Origin: Liriodendron chinense
Lineage: Eukaryota; Streptophyta; Magnoliopsida; Magnoliales; Magnoliaceae
Assembly (NCBI GenBank): GCA_003013855.2
Contig: ML058477.1
Coordinates: forward strand, 3,968,001 to 4,032,000
Length of the DNA: 64,000 nucleotides
Reading direction: 5' to 3'
Below are positions 22,273-34,054 of the stretch, in pieces. The number at the start of each line of letters is the position of its first letter. Position 1 is the stretch's first letter. Below the pieces are notes generated by a model. That model worked only from the letters and a program-made list of their open reading frames with translations, was not told the DNA's origin and ran no database searches. The position numbers and the translations under genes were made by a program.

Positions 22273-23178
22273 TTATGTAGGATGCCTTAATTATGATGCA
22301 TGTTTATGAACACAATTAATCAGTGAAATAAAAGACAATAATAATCTAAAATTCTAGCATTAATCATCATAATTAAGAAAATCATAAAGGAAACATGCAA
22401 TGGAGCGGGCCATCCCACAACCATGAAGTGTGGAATTCAATTATCGCTTAGGTTGGATCTGGCGAGGGATAGAAAATCCCGATCTTGCATGGTCTTAACC
22501 CAATTGATCAATGGGGATCACTAGCCCGAGGAATTGAAAGGTTTCTCGGATTAGGGATTTGGAAAATCTGGAGAATTAGGTTTGGGATTAATTATCAGAT
22601 TTTGATCATGGGGAATTAACAAAACCAATGTTTAGAATGTAGGGAAAGAAAGATAAATTACCTAGATGAAGTTGGAAGGGCACAAGAAGAAAAGTGAAGA
22701 AGGAGATCAAGGAAGAAGAATCACCATGAGAGAGAGAGAGAGGTTTGCTATTTTTCATTAATCAACAACTAATCTCGTTTTTAGGGCTTAGCCCACTTAA
22801 ATAAGTAAAGGAAAAACATAAAAGTACTAAAATACCCCTAAATACTTAAGCAAAAATGGAACTTAAAACAAACTTGCACAGAAGTTCGAGCACTCGGTTG
22901 GGCGCCTGAATAAGGCCGAAAACCTCCAGTGAGTTTCAGGAGCCCGAAGGCTATGGTCGGGTGCCCGATCAGGCGCCCAAAGATAGTGAAAAATGTCCTG
23001 CAAAGTCTTCGGTCTTCTTCGTCCTACACACGTGTCCTCCCAATGTGGGGCCTTCTATGTGTCAACTCACATATGTAGGGGCTTCAGTGCTCCTCAATGA
23101 TCGCCTAAGCACAAGGAAAATACTTGTGGCGTGCACTTTCTTCGTTGATAGACTTTGAAGGGCTAGATGTTCGCATCA
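22273..23178 (-). repeat. 3' LTR of the chromovirus
   Basis: 906 bp, matching 25201-26094 nearly throughout. Differences include an AG-repeat length change near 22728 and a segment around 22895-22960 that is shortened in the partner. Read on minus it starts TGATGCGAACATC. The extreme other end is mutated (TTATGTAGG versus TGATGTAGG). Confidence 0.85.
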
Positions 23179-23644
23179 ATCTCCTCGTCTGAGAAGAACT
23201 CGACTCTGACGAGTTAAAACTCTTGTGGCGCTCTAGTAAATCTGGGTCAACGCTCTGTAACTCCTCTTCAGTCAACCACGTAGATTCTGACGGTGGTTTG
23301 TTCTTCCATTTGATAAGGTATCTCTGGAAACCTTCATCTATCGTGAAAACTATCTCTTCGTCCACAGTTTCCTCTTTGCAAGCAATATGTGGTGGAAGGG
23401 ATAGAGTAGGTTGTGAAACAAAATCAGAGAATGGCCAGGAAAAGGACGATGGATCAATGATAGGATTAGGGGAATGGACTAGATCCTCCACATTAAACGT
23501 AGGATTAATGCCCATTTCAGGTGGAAGGTCAATCCGATACGCGTTAGACCCAATTCTTTGCAATATTTTGAATGGTCCAGCACTACGCGCTTGTAATTTC
23601 TTAGCGGAACCCTGTGAGAACCGCTCTGCCCTTGTCCTCACCAT
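23105..23644 (-). pseudogene. Integrase C-terminus plus chromodomain
   Basis: The frame reads QGSAKKLQARSAGPFKILQR and AYRIDLPPEMGINPTFNVED, the GPY/F-type integrase C-terminal module. It is followed by an acidic linker and RYLIKWKNKPPSESTWLTEE, a chromodomain with the expected aromatic and Glu positions. In chromoviruses this domain steers integration to marked chromatin. The frame runs on through the polypurine tract into the LTR and stops at 23105. The catalytic DDE core is missing, so it cannot act alone. Confidence 0.8.
23179..23190 (-). other. Polypurine tract of the chromovirus
   Basis: Minus strand ACGAGGAGAT directly abuts the LTR start TGATGC; it is the expected plus-strand DNA synthesis primer. 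Confidence 0.6.
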
Positions 23645-24668
23645 TACAGTCTCCTTCCTGAAAGTCTTGTAATCTACGATGAGAGTCAGCTAAATATTTA
23701 TAACTATCATTGCTCTTATTGATCCGCTGTCTAATATATGTATGCAATTCATGAATGTGTCGTGCAAATGCATTGGCTGACTCTGAAGACCTTTGGGTGA
23801 TAGACATGGGCGAAACTAAAGGACTCTCTGAAAAAGCAACGGACTCGAAATAAACAATCCTATGACTTAGAACTTGAAAAACTGAAACAAAAGGACACTT
23901 CTCATGGGTGACACATAATTTCTCATTATAAGTATTATAAACAAGGATGATTTTCAAGTATCCCAACACTTGAGTACACACGTTATTAATACCAAGTCTT
24001 GAGCAGATCTTGGCATCGGCCATTATGTCCAAAATGTCATCAAGATGCGGGATAGGGACTCTGGCCATCATATCCACCATGAAGTGAATACCTTGCAAGG
24101 TGGCATGACACTTGACTAAAGCTTTGTGGATGGACAGGATATGCTCACATGTGCGCCGTATGCCATCGTTTTTTAAAGTAAAAAGGGCAGGCTTGGCACA
24201 CAAAACAAAACTCCAACTCAAACTTTCCTTATTGAATTCTTCCCCAAGAAGTTTATCAAATTGACGCTGCATTTCTGTATTTTCTGCGGGGTTCACTTGG
24301 TATGGAGCAAAGCTTGATAGGACCAACGTAGGGACAAGATCGACTGTGTGTTGAATGTCCCATATGGGTGAAAATTTATCCCATAAATTATCTGGTGCGA
24401 TATCACAAGTCATGTGGGCGTCCACCATCATATCCTCACTATTCTCCTTTTCAAATTCATTCGTGTGTATTATGGTAAGAGATGTAGATTGGGAATCTAC
24501 ATCACTTAAGTCGCACATGATACCTGGAAGTGGTGCGGTCTCAAACTTCGACCTTTTCATCACTAGCACACACTTCTGCATCATCAAAGATGATGAGTGA
24601 TGCCTCAATTTCTTCCATTTCATCACTACTGATGTCAGGCACGTACTCTTCCACTTTATAAACATCAT
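23601..24668 (-). pseudogene. Fused reverse transcriptase remnant / integrase fragment, one open frame
   Basis: A 355-codon minus frame. Residues about 110-180 give DLVPTLVLSSFAPYQVNPAE and LFTLKNDGIRRTCEH, corresponding to the start of gypsy reverse transcriptase. Then come VPIPHLDDILDIMADAK and a weak LKIILVYN (where YxDDIL is expected). Without a break it passes to ARHIHELHTYIRQRINKSND and YKYLADSHRRLQDFQEGD, the segment just before the integrase C-terminus. So the catalytic YxDD box, RNase H and integrase core are deleted or decayed, yet the frame stayed open. Could be chance or selection. Confidence 0.65.
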
Positions 24669-24858
24669 GTTTGGACCCTTCCAACTTGCTGTTCACCAAG
24701 GCATATTGTTGATCATCTTTTCCATAGTTAGGGTTAGTCTGGTTGAATGCTTCTAATTTGTCGTTGAGATTCTGGAAGGATTTTCTACAATGGTTTTCAA
24801 TGTTGTCCAGACATCGGGATATGGCGGCCAAAGCCTTCAGAATCTGATCTTGATTCAT
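24541..24858 (-). pseudogene. Gag N-terminal remnant
   Basis: Starts MNQDQILKALAAISRCLDNI, a short amphipathic start typical of chromovirus Gag. It continues with KLEAFNQTNPNYGKDDQQYA and an acidic end, stopping after about 105 codons in a frame different from the next ORF. Zinc knuckle and capsid core are missing. Confidence 0.5.
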
Positions 24859-25182
24859 GGCAGTGATGTGTAATCCAAAACCATGACAAAAACGAATGGG
24901 CCCACAACGGAGGACTTGTCCTAGGTTCTTCCTAAACTCGATTCTATGGATTAGATGACTCACAATGTGAATGATATGAACCTAACTATAGTGGACTGAC
25001 AATAATTAATTCTAGATGATGCGACTCAAATCTGGAAATTTTCCAAATTAGGAAATTTCTAAAATTGGAAAGTTTCTAAAATTGGAAACTTTCTAAATCT
25101 GAAAATTTCCTAAAACAGACCTAAAAATTAAAACCCTAAATTTTTTTTTGATAACTCGATCTAGACAAAACCATGCAAGCTT

Positions 25183-25200
25183 AATCTCTGATACCAAATT
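25183..25200 (-). other. Primer binding site of the chromovirus
   Basis: Minus strand TTTGGTATCAGAGATTAA, just inside the 5' LTR, matches the initiator Met tRNA primer site TGGTATCAGAG. Confidence 0.8.
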
Positions 25201-26094
25201 TGATGTAGGATGCCCTAATTATGATGCATGTTTATGAACACAATTAATCAACGAAAATAAAAGACAATAATAATCTAAAATTCTAGCATTAATCATCATA
25301 ACTAAGAAAATCATAAAGGAAACATGCAATGGAGCGGGCCATCACCACAACCATGAAGTGTGGAATTCAATTATCGCTTAGGTTGGATCTGGTGAGGGAT
25401 AGAACCTCCCGATCTTGCATGGTCTTAACCCAATCGATCAATGGGGATCACTAGCCCGAGGAATCGAAAGGTTTCTCGGATTAGGGATTTGGAAAATCTG
25501 GAGAATTAGGTTTGGGATTAGTTATCAGATTTTGATCATGGGGAATTAAGAAAGCCAAGGTTTAGAATGTAGGGAAAGAAAGATAAATTACCTAGAAGAA
25601 GTTGGAGGGGCACAAGAAGAAAAGTGAAGAAGGAGATCAAGGAAGAAGAGGCACCATGAGAGAGAGAGAGAGAGGAAGGAGGCAACCAAAGGTTTGCTAT
25701 TTTTCACTAATCAATAACTAATCTCATTTTTAGGGCTTAGCCCACTTAAATAAGCAAAGGAAAGACATAAAAGTACTAAAATACCCTTAAATACTTAAGC
25801 AAAAACGGAACTTAAAACAAACTTGCGCAGAAGTTCAGGCGCTCGAAGAAGGCCGAAAACCTCCAGTGAGTTTCGGGGGCCCGATCAGGCGCCCGAAGAC
25901 AGTGAAAACTGTCCAGCAAAGTCTTCGGTCTTCTTCCTCCTACACACATGTCCTCCCAATATGGGGCCTTCTATGTGTCAACTCACATGTGTAGGGGCTT
26001 CAGTGCTCCTCAATGATCACCTAACCACAAGGAAAATACTTGTGGCGTGCGCTTTCTTCGCTGATAGACTTTGAAGGGCTAGATGTCTGCATCA
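25201..26094 (-). repeat. 5' LTR of the chromovirus
   Basis: 894 bp with intact TGATGC...CATCA ends on the minus strand; partner of 22273-23178. Confidence 0.85.
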
Positions 26095-27229
26095 ATTTTC
26101 CTTTGGACTGTTTTGTGCTAGATCCGACCGGTCGGGCGACCGAGCGGCTGCGCACGCATTTTCTTACGCTGTTACGCGGTTGTGCGTAAGATGTTTATAA
26201 ATTGGGATTGTTTGCTATATATATGGCATGTATTCGGACTTAGATGGTATCCTAAGGTGTCCAACGTTTCCTAAGTGTGTTAGGAAGAGGGGAGAGTGTT
26301 TTGAGAGAGAGAGAGAGCTTGGGTTTTCTCTGTTTTTCCTTGCTTATGGGCTGTCAATCTTTGTAATCTTCTGGAATCATAGTGGATCGCTTTGTGCCGT
26401 GGTCTTTTACCCGTTGAGGGTTTTTTCCACGTAAAATCGAATTGTCTCTTGTGGTTGCATGCTTGTGTGGTGTGATTGCATTGTGTTTCTCGTTTGATCG
26501 TATATTCTGCTGTGTGTTCGGCTTTTGCTTCCGCTGCAGGCGTTCCTATTCACGATAGCTGATAGTGTTGAGTTTGATGAGGAATTTGATAGGAAGCTCG
26601 CAATGGCAAGGACAGAGAACCTATGCATTGATGAAGATGTAAGAACATTAGCAAATGTTTGGAGGAGGGAATCGGTTCATTATGTGGGCTTGGGGTAGTG
26701 GGAGTGGGCTTGAGAGTGTTAGTGGGGGGAGGGGTGGGAGTGAGAGTCATTGTATGTTTGGTGGTTTGCAGTGAGCCTTTAATCAACAACAACATTCATA
26801 TGTTCCTTTAGCTGCTGAAGGAGAGGTAGAGTTTGTGCTGGGGACTTGGATAATGCAAATGTGGAGCCAAGGATACTTTCATGTGATCTCATTTTATTTA
26901 GAAAACAGAAGAGGTTGAAATAAATGTGGGAAAAAACTTCAGTTGAGAAGCTTAGTAGGCTAGCAGCCAAGCTATTCATACATGGCAATATATCTCCAAA
27001 TGTAAGCTCTCTATTGGTAAGTAGTAATAGATGCATCAACAGAGGTAGATCGTTCATTCACGTAGATCGTGAGATGGAGAGAAATTGATAGATGCCAAGT
27101 AAAGAGATGTTATGTGGCCACTGTTAAATTGATATGAGAGCGTAGAGGATATACTATTATGTGCGATGATTGAGCTGTCCCAACCAGATGAAGATGATAA
27201 ACTTTAATTAATGGTGTACTGCCACTTGG

Positions 27230-28296
27230 TGTTATAAGCAAAATAATGGAGATCAACCCAGCTATTAAGATTGTACACGGACGCCCATTAGACTCTCGAG
27301 ATCATCTGATCGAGTGTTGCAGATCGGGAAAGTACGGAAGTACCCATTAGACTCTCGAGATCACCTGAGCGAGAGTCGCAGATCGGGTAAATACGGAAGT
27401 ACCCATTGGACTCTCGAGATCATCTGATCACGAGTCGCAGATTGGGTAAGTGCGGGACGCCCATTCGACTCTCGAGATCATCTGAGCGAGAGTAGCAGGA
27501 TTGACAAATACGGAGCAGCTATTCGCAAGTCTCGAGTTCTCATAGCCGATAGTCGAATACGGCAAAGCAAAATCCGCGAGCAGACCTTCTCGTAAGTCGT
27601 TGAAAGGTGTTATGTCTAAATGAGCGAGCACTTGGACTCGCGACCATATTCCAACATGCGAACAGCTTTTCCGCGGCGACACCTCTTAGCCTTCAGCACC
27701 AGCACCCGATTCCCTTCGAGCAGCTTGTTCAATCCCTCTGCGATACCAAGCAGGGCTACACCTAGTTCGGTGGTCTCCGTCCCGTCGGCGTCTCCTTCCT
27801 TTTCGCCGGCTATGACTCCAACTACAGTTTTCAGCTCTACATGAGCGATCAGCGCTATTATTACGCCTACCAGCAGCCTGTATAGGTCAGGTTTGGGCTT
27901 ATCTTCTCTTGTGGTTCCGAATCTCAAGGGATTGCTATCAAGGAACGCGATTGCCAAAATAAGTCATCGGTTTAGATCTCGTCTCCAAGGATAAGGATCT
28001 TATCCCACAAAATCAGCGGGATCTCGATATCTTACGTGACAGATGGAATCACTCCAGATCTATATAAAGAGGTGACTCCATTAAGAGAAAGGTACACACA
28101 ATATTCAATCTCTGGCCTGTTTTTGCCTGGTTGTTCTTCTTCTTGCTTCGGCCTGACTTAAGCGTCGGAGGGCTAACGGCTGGACGCCAGCCACCCTTAG
28201 GTACTTTCTGTCTTCTTTCAGGTCCGGCGGAGGAGGGTATTTGTTGGAGAGAAGGTGAACGTCCGGAGGATCCAATTACAAAATCTGACTTTAACA
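27230..28296 (+). repeat. 5' LTR of Tat element 1
   Basis: 1,067 bp, TGTTATAAGC...TTAACA. The U3 holds four 59-bp tandem units starting at 27284, 27343, 27402 and 27460, each with CCCATT and GACTCTCGAGATCA. TATA box CTATATAAAG near 28059. Confidence 0.9.
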
Positions 28297-28299
28297 GTT

Positions 28300-28317
28300 T
28301 GGCGCCGTCTGTGGGAA
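28300..28317 (+). other. Primer binding site of Tat element 1
   Basis: TGGCGCCGTCTGTGGGAA, three bases after the LTR; begins with TGG, complementary to a tRNA CCA end. The same sequence occurs after the LTR of Tat element 2 at 61619. Confidence 0.75.
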
Positions 28318-28370
28318 CGACTTGATCGTCAAAATCAATCGTTCTAACCATTGATAAAAATCCTTCGGTG

Positions 28371-29974
28371 ATGCCTCCTAAAAAGGCTGTTCATCCTTCG
28401 ACTTCAAGGCAGGCACCACCTCCGCCCGATGAGACGGAATCTGTACCTACCCTTCCACCTGCCTCGACGAACATCCCTCAAGGAGCCCCAAATATGCCAT
28501 CAGCAAACCCATTATTGGAAGCTTCTAGAAATCAAGACGATGTCCTGCGTTTCCTCGGAAACACTCTCCTAACTCTAAATGCCGGAGTTCAGGCCCTGTC
28601 GAATCGGCTTGATCAGCATTTCCCGAACCGCAGAGACAAGCCTCCGAAAGGTTACCACCGCAACCCATACCAGTGGCATCCAGACATTCTATGGACGAAC
28701 CACAGGTCCCACCACTTGGCAGCCATCTCCCTGTGCCGTCTCCACATTCTATACATTCTAGTTTGTCTCGACAACCTCAACCGCAGGGCTCCACCGCCGA
28801 AATATCAAGCTATACCCTACCATGGGAAGGAGATCTCAAAAGAATCCATGATCGTTTTGATGTCATGGAACAGCGATACCAGGCAAATCGGCCATCTGCC
28901 GTCATGGCGGCGATACATCAATCCGAGTCCCCCTTCACCAGCGAGGTTATGGAAGCCCCGTTACCCAGAAAGTATCGAACGCCTGTTATCACCCCGTACA
29001 CAAGTATTGGCGACCCTCTTGAACACCTGGAAACATACAGGTCCCTCATGGAGTTGGAGGGACATGGTTCAGAAATCATGTGTAGGGCTTTTCCCCTAAC
29101 ATTGAAGGAGGCAGCTCGTACGTGGTTCCGGGGATTGAAGCCTCGTTCCATCAGCTCCTTTTCTCAGTTATCGGAGATATTCCTTTCTCAATTCATGGGA
29201 AGCATCCGCATTAAGAAGCCAGCCTCCCATCTAATGAATCTAAAACAGCAGCATGGGGAAACGATAAAGGAGTTCACAATACGGTTCACCGCTGAAGCCA
29301 TTCAAACTGAAGGTTATACTGAAGAAAAGGGCCTCGCAGCCCTCATAGCCGGAATAACGAGCGAGAAATTCAGGTTTGCTTTAGACAAGAGCCCTCCAAA
29401 AACTATGGCAGAGTTCCAAGCCAAAGCTCAGAAGTATATCAATGCAGAAGAAGTCGCATTGACACGCCATGGAGTACAGGGTAAGAAACGCAAGCCAGAA
29501 GGAGCCTCTTCTACAGATAAAAAATATCGTTGTGATCAACGCGAACGTTCTCTGAAGAAGCCTTATTCCGGTAAATGTCATAACTACACTCCTCTTAATC
29601 GTTCTCATGAAAAGGTTCTAATGGAGATTAAACACAAGCCATATGTGAAGTGGCCTGCAAAGATCAAATCCGATCCCGAGAAGAGAGACAAGAGCAAGTT
29701 CTGTTACTTCCACAAAGATCATGGGCATAGAACCCAGGACTGCATCTCTCTACGAGACCATATCGAAGCTCTCGTTCGAAAAGGGCATCTCCAGGATTAT
29801 GTTGCTCGTAAAAATCGATCACCAGAAAGGGCGAACACCTCGTCTCGCCAAAAGGAACAACCTCATCATCAAACTGACCAAGAGGACGTTGAGCTTACGG
29901 GAGAAATCCGCACCATCATCGGAGGACCAGCTTGCGGGGGTGATTCTCAAGCTTCAAGAAAAGCATACGCTTGA
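28371..29974 (+). pseudogene. Tat gag, one frameshift and stop codons
   Basis: Start ATG 28371 (MPPKKAVHPSTSRQAPPPPD). Compared with element 2, one base is missing near 28622, so the protein continues in the frame of 28673-29974. The core has ARTWFRGLKPRSISSFSQLS and FLSQFMGSIRIKKPASHL, typical of retrotransposon Gag. A CCHC-like knuckle follows: CYFHKDHGHRTQDC, then LRDHIEALVRKGHLQDYV, characteristic of Tat elements. TGA at 29972 and TAA about 55 bases later separate it from the protease in the same frame; element 2 has sense codons there. Confidence 0.85.
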
Positions 29975-30115
29975 AAGGCGTCCAAAGAACCCCAGCAAAT
30001 CTACTGGCTGGAACAGACGTCTAGCTCGTAAAAAACCAGCCATCCTCCAATTTCCTTCACTCTCGAAGATGCAAAGGGAATTCACTTCCCTCACGAAGAC
30101 TCCATCGTAGTCACA

Positions 30116-31213
30116 TTGAAGGTATCAAATTATCTGACACATCAAATTATGGTGGATACAGGTAGCTCAGCCGATATTCTATACTTAGAGGCTTTCAACA
30201 AAATGGCACTTGCCAGAAGCCTTCTCAAGCCAGTATCGACCCCCCTTGTTGGCTTCGGAGGTGAGGTAGTAACGCCTGAAGGAAGCATCGATCTCCCAGT
30301 TACTTTTGGAGAAAATCCAGCGAAGACCACCATCTTCGTAAACTTCCTCGTGGTGGACCGAAAATCAGCGTATAACGCCATTTTGGGACGGCCGTCTCTT
30401 ACTAAGGTTGGGGCAGCCTTGCACCCTTCATATCTGTGTGTCAAATTTCCTACCCCAAATGGTATCGGGGTCGTGCGAGGAAGTCAACAGGAGGCACGGT
30501 CTTGCTACCAGATAGCCCTACAAGATCGAAAGAAGGCTCAAGCGACGCCCGTTATGGAGATATCGCAGGGTTCGCCCAACTCTCCCACCAACACTTCGTT
30601 GGACCCGAGAGAGAATACTCTCCAAGCAGGAACTCCTGGGGAAGAAACAGTGGCGATTCACTTATCCACAAGTGACCAGTCCAGGGTCGTATACATTGGA
30701 TCCTCCTTAACCAGTGTCCATCATGAAGATCTGGTCCGTTTCCTCACCGAATACCAGGACGTATTCGCTTGGTCTCATAAAGATATGCCAGGCATCGACC
30801 CCAATGTCATTGTACATCGCCTCAATATCGACCCAAAACATAAGCCCGTACACCAGCGTCGACGTGCCTTCACTGCAGAAAGACAAATGGCGATCAAGGC
30901 TGAAGTCGAGAAGCTACTCACGGTCAATTTCATAAAAGAAGTAGACTACCCAGAGTGGGTTGCGAACGTGGTCCTCGTCCGGAAAGCTAATGGCAAATGG
31001 AGAATGTGCGTCGACTATTCAGACTTAAACAAAGCATGCCCCAAAGATAGCTTCCTGACCCCGCGGATTGACCAGTTGGTTGATTCAACGGCTAGACACG
31101 CTCTGCTCAGTTTTATGGATGCTTATTTTGGTTACAATTAGATCATGATGCATCTACCTGATAGCTAGCATACCGCTTTCATCACAGATCGGGGATTATA
31201 TTGCTATCAAGTA
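30116..31213 (+). pseudogene. Protease and N-terminal reverse transcriptase of Tat element 1
   Basis: The aspartic protease site VDTGSSADILYLEAFNKM is near the start, with ILGRPSL downstream. A linker leads to reverse transcriptase: HRLNIDPKHKPVHQRRRAF, VRKANGKWRMCVDYSDLNKA and CPKDSFLTPRIDQLVD. TAG at 31139 replaces the expected Gln after GYN, and a second TAG follows about 27 bases later. The frame upstream of 30116 is continuous with gag apart from the stops named there. Confidence 0.85.
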
Positions 31214-32570
31214 ATGCCCTTCGGCCTTAAAAATGCAGGGGCCACTTATCAACGTCTCGTCAACAAAATATTCCCTGCTCAAATCGGTAGGAATATGGAA
31301 GTTTATGTTGATGATATGCTCGTGAAAAGTACCGTGGAAGGTGATCATATTTCTGATCTTCGAGAAGCCTTCGACCTAATGAGGAAGTATCAAATGAAAT
31401 TGAACCTAGAAAAATGCGCGTTTGGAGTGTCTGCAGGAAAGTTTCTCGGGTTCATGGTCGGCCAACGCGGAATTGAGGCGAATCCTGAAAAGATCAAAGC
31501 ATTGATAGAGATGAAATCCCCCACCACTCTGAAGGACGTCCAACGTCTAGCTGGTCGCATCGCATCATTGAACAGGTTCATCTCGCGAGCATCTGACAAG
31601 TGCTTACCATTCTTCAAACTCCTTCGTGCAACGGCCAAGTCTGATTGGAAATGGACACCACAGTGTGAAGAGGCTTTTCAACAATTGAAGCTATACATGA
31701 GCACACCCCCCATTTTATCTAAACCTGTAGCACATGAGCAACTCATTCTTTATCTATCTGTGTCCACCACGGCCGTTAGCGCCGCTTTAATAAGAGAAGA
31801 TTCCGGGGTACAAAGGCCCGTTTATTATATCAGTCGAGCAATGGTTGATGCAGAAACTAGGTATTCTGATATGGAGAAGCTGGCCCTGGCTTTAGTTACG
31901 GCTGCTCGAAAACTACGGCCATACTTTCAAGCCCACGCTATTTTAGTACCAACGAATCATCCACTGCGGCAAGTCCTTCAAAAGCCTGAGGCTTCCGGAC
32001 GTTTAACTAAATGGGCAGTCGAAATCAGCGAGCACGATATCTCATTCTGTCCTAGGACCGCGGTAAAGGGCCAGGCCGTGGCTGACTTCATCGCCGAATT
32101 CACATACTCTCCTGATGATAATACCATGACCAACGACCAGCCTCCTTGGTCACTCTTCGTGGACGGGTCGTCGCGGGCCAGTGGCAGTGGAGCGGGCCTG
32201 ATTTTAGTGGCTCCCGACGGGTCGCATTTTCAATATGCTCTGCGTTTCGATTCTCGTATCTCGAATAATGAAGCTGAATATGAAGCCCTGATCGTCGGCC
32301 TCGAATTGGCCATTGTCCTTGCAATTTAGAATCTGTCAATTCATAGCGACTCTCAGCTCATTGTCAACCAAGTCCTTGGTGAATTCGAGGCCAAAGAAGA
32401 AAGGATGGCCTTCTACAAGTCTCGGGTCCTCATCCTGCTCGCAAAACTAAAGACTTACGAAATAATTCATATTCCTCACGAGAAGAACCAACTTGCCGAT
32501 TCCCTGTCAAAGCTTGCCTCTGCACCAGAATCTGAGTTATCACATTCGGTCCCGTCGAGCATCGTCAGAA
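31214..32570 (+). pseudogene. Reverse transcriptase C-terminus and RNase H of Tat element 1
   Basis: PFGLKNAGATYQRLVNKIF, then the catalytic YVDDMLVKS, then LGFMVGQRGIEANPEKIKAL. The connection domain is followed by RNase H: LFVDGSSRASGSGAGLIL with the first catalytic Asp, and NNEAEYEALIVGLELA with the Glu. TAG at 32327 cuts RNase H; the same frame goes on with HSDSQLIVNQVLGEFEAKEE (the third acidic position) before further stops near 32573. Confidence 0.85.
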
Positions 32571-32631
32571 CCTAAGTATCGACCACGCAACTCTTGAGCA
32601 AGTAATATCGGTACAATTATCTCCATGCTGG

Positions 32632-33870
32632 ATGGATCCCATCATCCTTTATCTCAAAGACGGATACCTACCAGACGACAAGAAAGCTGCAAGACAAATT
32701 CAGCTTCGAGCTGCCAGGTACACCTTGCAAGACGGAATATTGTTGCAAAAAAGTTTTTCCTTGCCTTATTTAAGGTGTCTTCATCCAGAAGAAGCACTTG
32801 ATGCTCTAGATGAGATACACCAAGGGGCATGTGGTAATCACCCCAGGGGGCGATCCCTAGCGTATAAGGTGATGAGGCAAGGATATTATTGGCCCACTAT
32901 GAAAGCAGACGCAATTGAATTTTCTAAAAAATGTGATAAGTGCCAACGATATTCACCTATACCTCGTGTACCGTCCGAGCGGATGACTCCAGTTGATAGC
33001 CCTTGGCCTTTCGCTCAGTGGGGGGTCGATATCATCGAGCCCTTACCCATGGGAAAGGGACAAAATAAGTTCGCGATTGTAGCGGTTGATTACTTCACCA
33101 AATGGGCCGAGGCAGAACCATTAGCCAAGATTACTGAGAAACAAACTACCAAGTTTATATGGAGAAATATTATATGCCGTTATGGACTCCCCCACACTAT
33201 AATCACCGACAATGGAACGCAGTTCGACAACGCAGCCTTTGATGAATTTTGTGAAAAATGGAAGATTCGTAATCTCCGCACTTCTCCATATCATCCTCAG
33301 GCGAATGGGCAGGTCGAGGCAGTAAATAAGATCATTAAGCACCATTTAAAGACCAAGCTAGGTGAATGTAAAGGGGTGTGGCCAGAACTTCTGCCAGAAG
33401 TATTATGGGCATATAGAACCACGGCTTGTACATCAACAGGTGAAACCCCTTTCTCCTTAGCATTTGGTGTCGACGCAGTGGTACCAGTGGAAATTCAAGT
33501 GCCCTCATATCGGATCGAGCAGTATGACCCCGCGAGTAATCAGGAAAACCTCCGACTTCATCTCGATCTCTTGGAAGAACGAAGAAATGCTTCCCAAGTA
33601 CGAGTGGCAGCATATCAACAACGTATTTCTCGTTATCGAAATGCTAGGGTTCGGCCTAGATCCTTCCAGCCCGGAGATTTGGTACTAAGGCAAAATCTCG
33701 GAGTTCCTGCTCGTTCACTGGATCCAAATTGGGATGGCCCATATCGGGTTATTAGGATTGTGCGACCCGGTACTTATTACCTTGAAGACATGCAGGGAAA
33801 GCCCGTACGTCGCCCTTGGCACGTGGAGCATTTGCTACGATACTATCCCTTGATTCAATGTAGTTCATAA
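32632..33870 (+). CDS. Integrase of Tat element 1, intact frame
   Basis: 412 codons without a stop. An HHCC zinc domain comes first (HQGACGNHPRGRSLAYKVM with CDKCQ). The DDE core follows: Asp in WGVDIIEPLP, Asp in TDNGTQFDNAAFDEF, Glu in NGQVEAVNKIIKHH. The C-terminal module has PGDLVLRQNLG, WDGPYRVIRI and RPWHVEHLLRYY. It joins retrotransposon cDNA to host DNA in the nucleus. In the element it is the end of one Gag-Pol polyprotein; here its frame is separated from upstream parts by stops, so expression as part of the polyprotein is unlikely. All catalytic residues are present. Confidence 0.9.
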   Translation: MDPIILYLKDGYLPDDKKAARQIQLRAARYTLQDGILLQKSFSLPYLRCLHPEEALDALDEIHQGACGNHPRGRSLAYKVMRQGYYWPTMKADAIEFSKKCDKCQRYSPIPRVPSERMTPVDSPWPFAQWGVDIIEPLPMGKGQNKFAIVAVDYFTKWAEAEPLAKITEKQTTKFIWRNIICRYGLPHTIITDNGTQFDNAAFDEFCEKWKIRNLRTSPYHPQANGQVEAVNKIIKHHLKTKLGECKGVWPELLPEVLWAYRTTACTSTGETPFSLAFGVDAVVPVEIQVPSYRIEQYDPASNQENLRLHLDLLEERRNASQVRVAAYQQRISRYRNARVRPRSFQPGDLVLRQNLGVPARSLDPNWDGPYRVIRIVRPGTYYLEDMQGKPVRRPWHVEHLLRYYPLIQCSS

Positions 33871-34054
33871 CAACATTTTATGAATAAAACGAAAGATATC
33901 TTTTGGTCGCTACTCCATTTACTTGGACATGAATAGCCCTGAAGAGGATGCATACAATCCCTTGGCCAATTGCCTACCTTTGGTAGGGTTTAATTCACTT
34001 AGGATGGTCGCATTTCTATTTTATGGATGACCATCCTACCCTTGATAAACTTGG

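Larger units (their letters stand above)
22273..26094 (-). mobile_element. Short chromovirus (Ty3/gypsy), internally deleted, TSD ATTTT
   Basis: Two LTRs (22273-23178 and 25201-26094) flank only about 2.0 kb. The minus-strand 5' LTR is the right-hand copy, running TGATGC...CATCA. The TSD is ATTTT at 22268-22272 and 26095-26099, perfect. A Met-type primer site and a polypurine tract are both in place. The internal region keeps gag start, part of reverse transcriptase, integrase C-terminus and chromodomain; protease, RNase H and the integrase core are absent. Autonomous relatives are 5 kb or more. The ends needed for mobilisation in trans are intact. Confidence 0.85.
22082..26557 (+). mobile_element. 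Copia-type solo LTR (interrupted), TSD GCTGA
   Basis: The LTR starts TGTTGGAGAGCC at 22082, is interrupted at 22273-26099 by the chromovirus, and ends about 26557. Without the insert it is about 650 bp. It has repeated GACCGGTCGGGC words, a TTTATAAATT TATA region near 26191, and GCTTTGTGCCGTGG...CCACGTAAAATC typical of copia LTRs. GCTGA flanks both ends (22077-22081 and 26558-26562). The terminal CA reads TA, probably a C-to-T change. No internal copia domains remain, so it is a solo LTR. Confidence 0.7.

Noticed and set aside
26779..27057. 92-codon minus-strand frame
   Set aside because: Lies opposite the hAT coding strand; shows no domain.
27284..27515. Regularly spaced repeats resembling a CRISPR array
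   Set aside because: The units are contiguous 59-bp tandem repeats in a plant LTR, without variable spacers or cas genes.
27428..27957. Frames within the Tat LTR duplicated at 37367-37896
   Set aside because: They recur because the LTR is duplicated; each LTR copy has substitutions without codon preference and no recognisable product.
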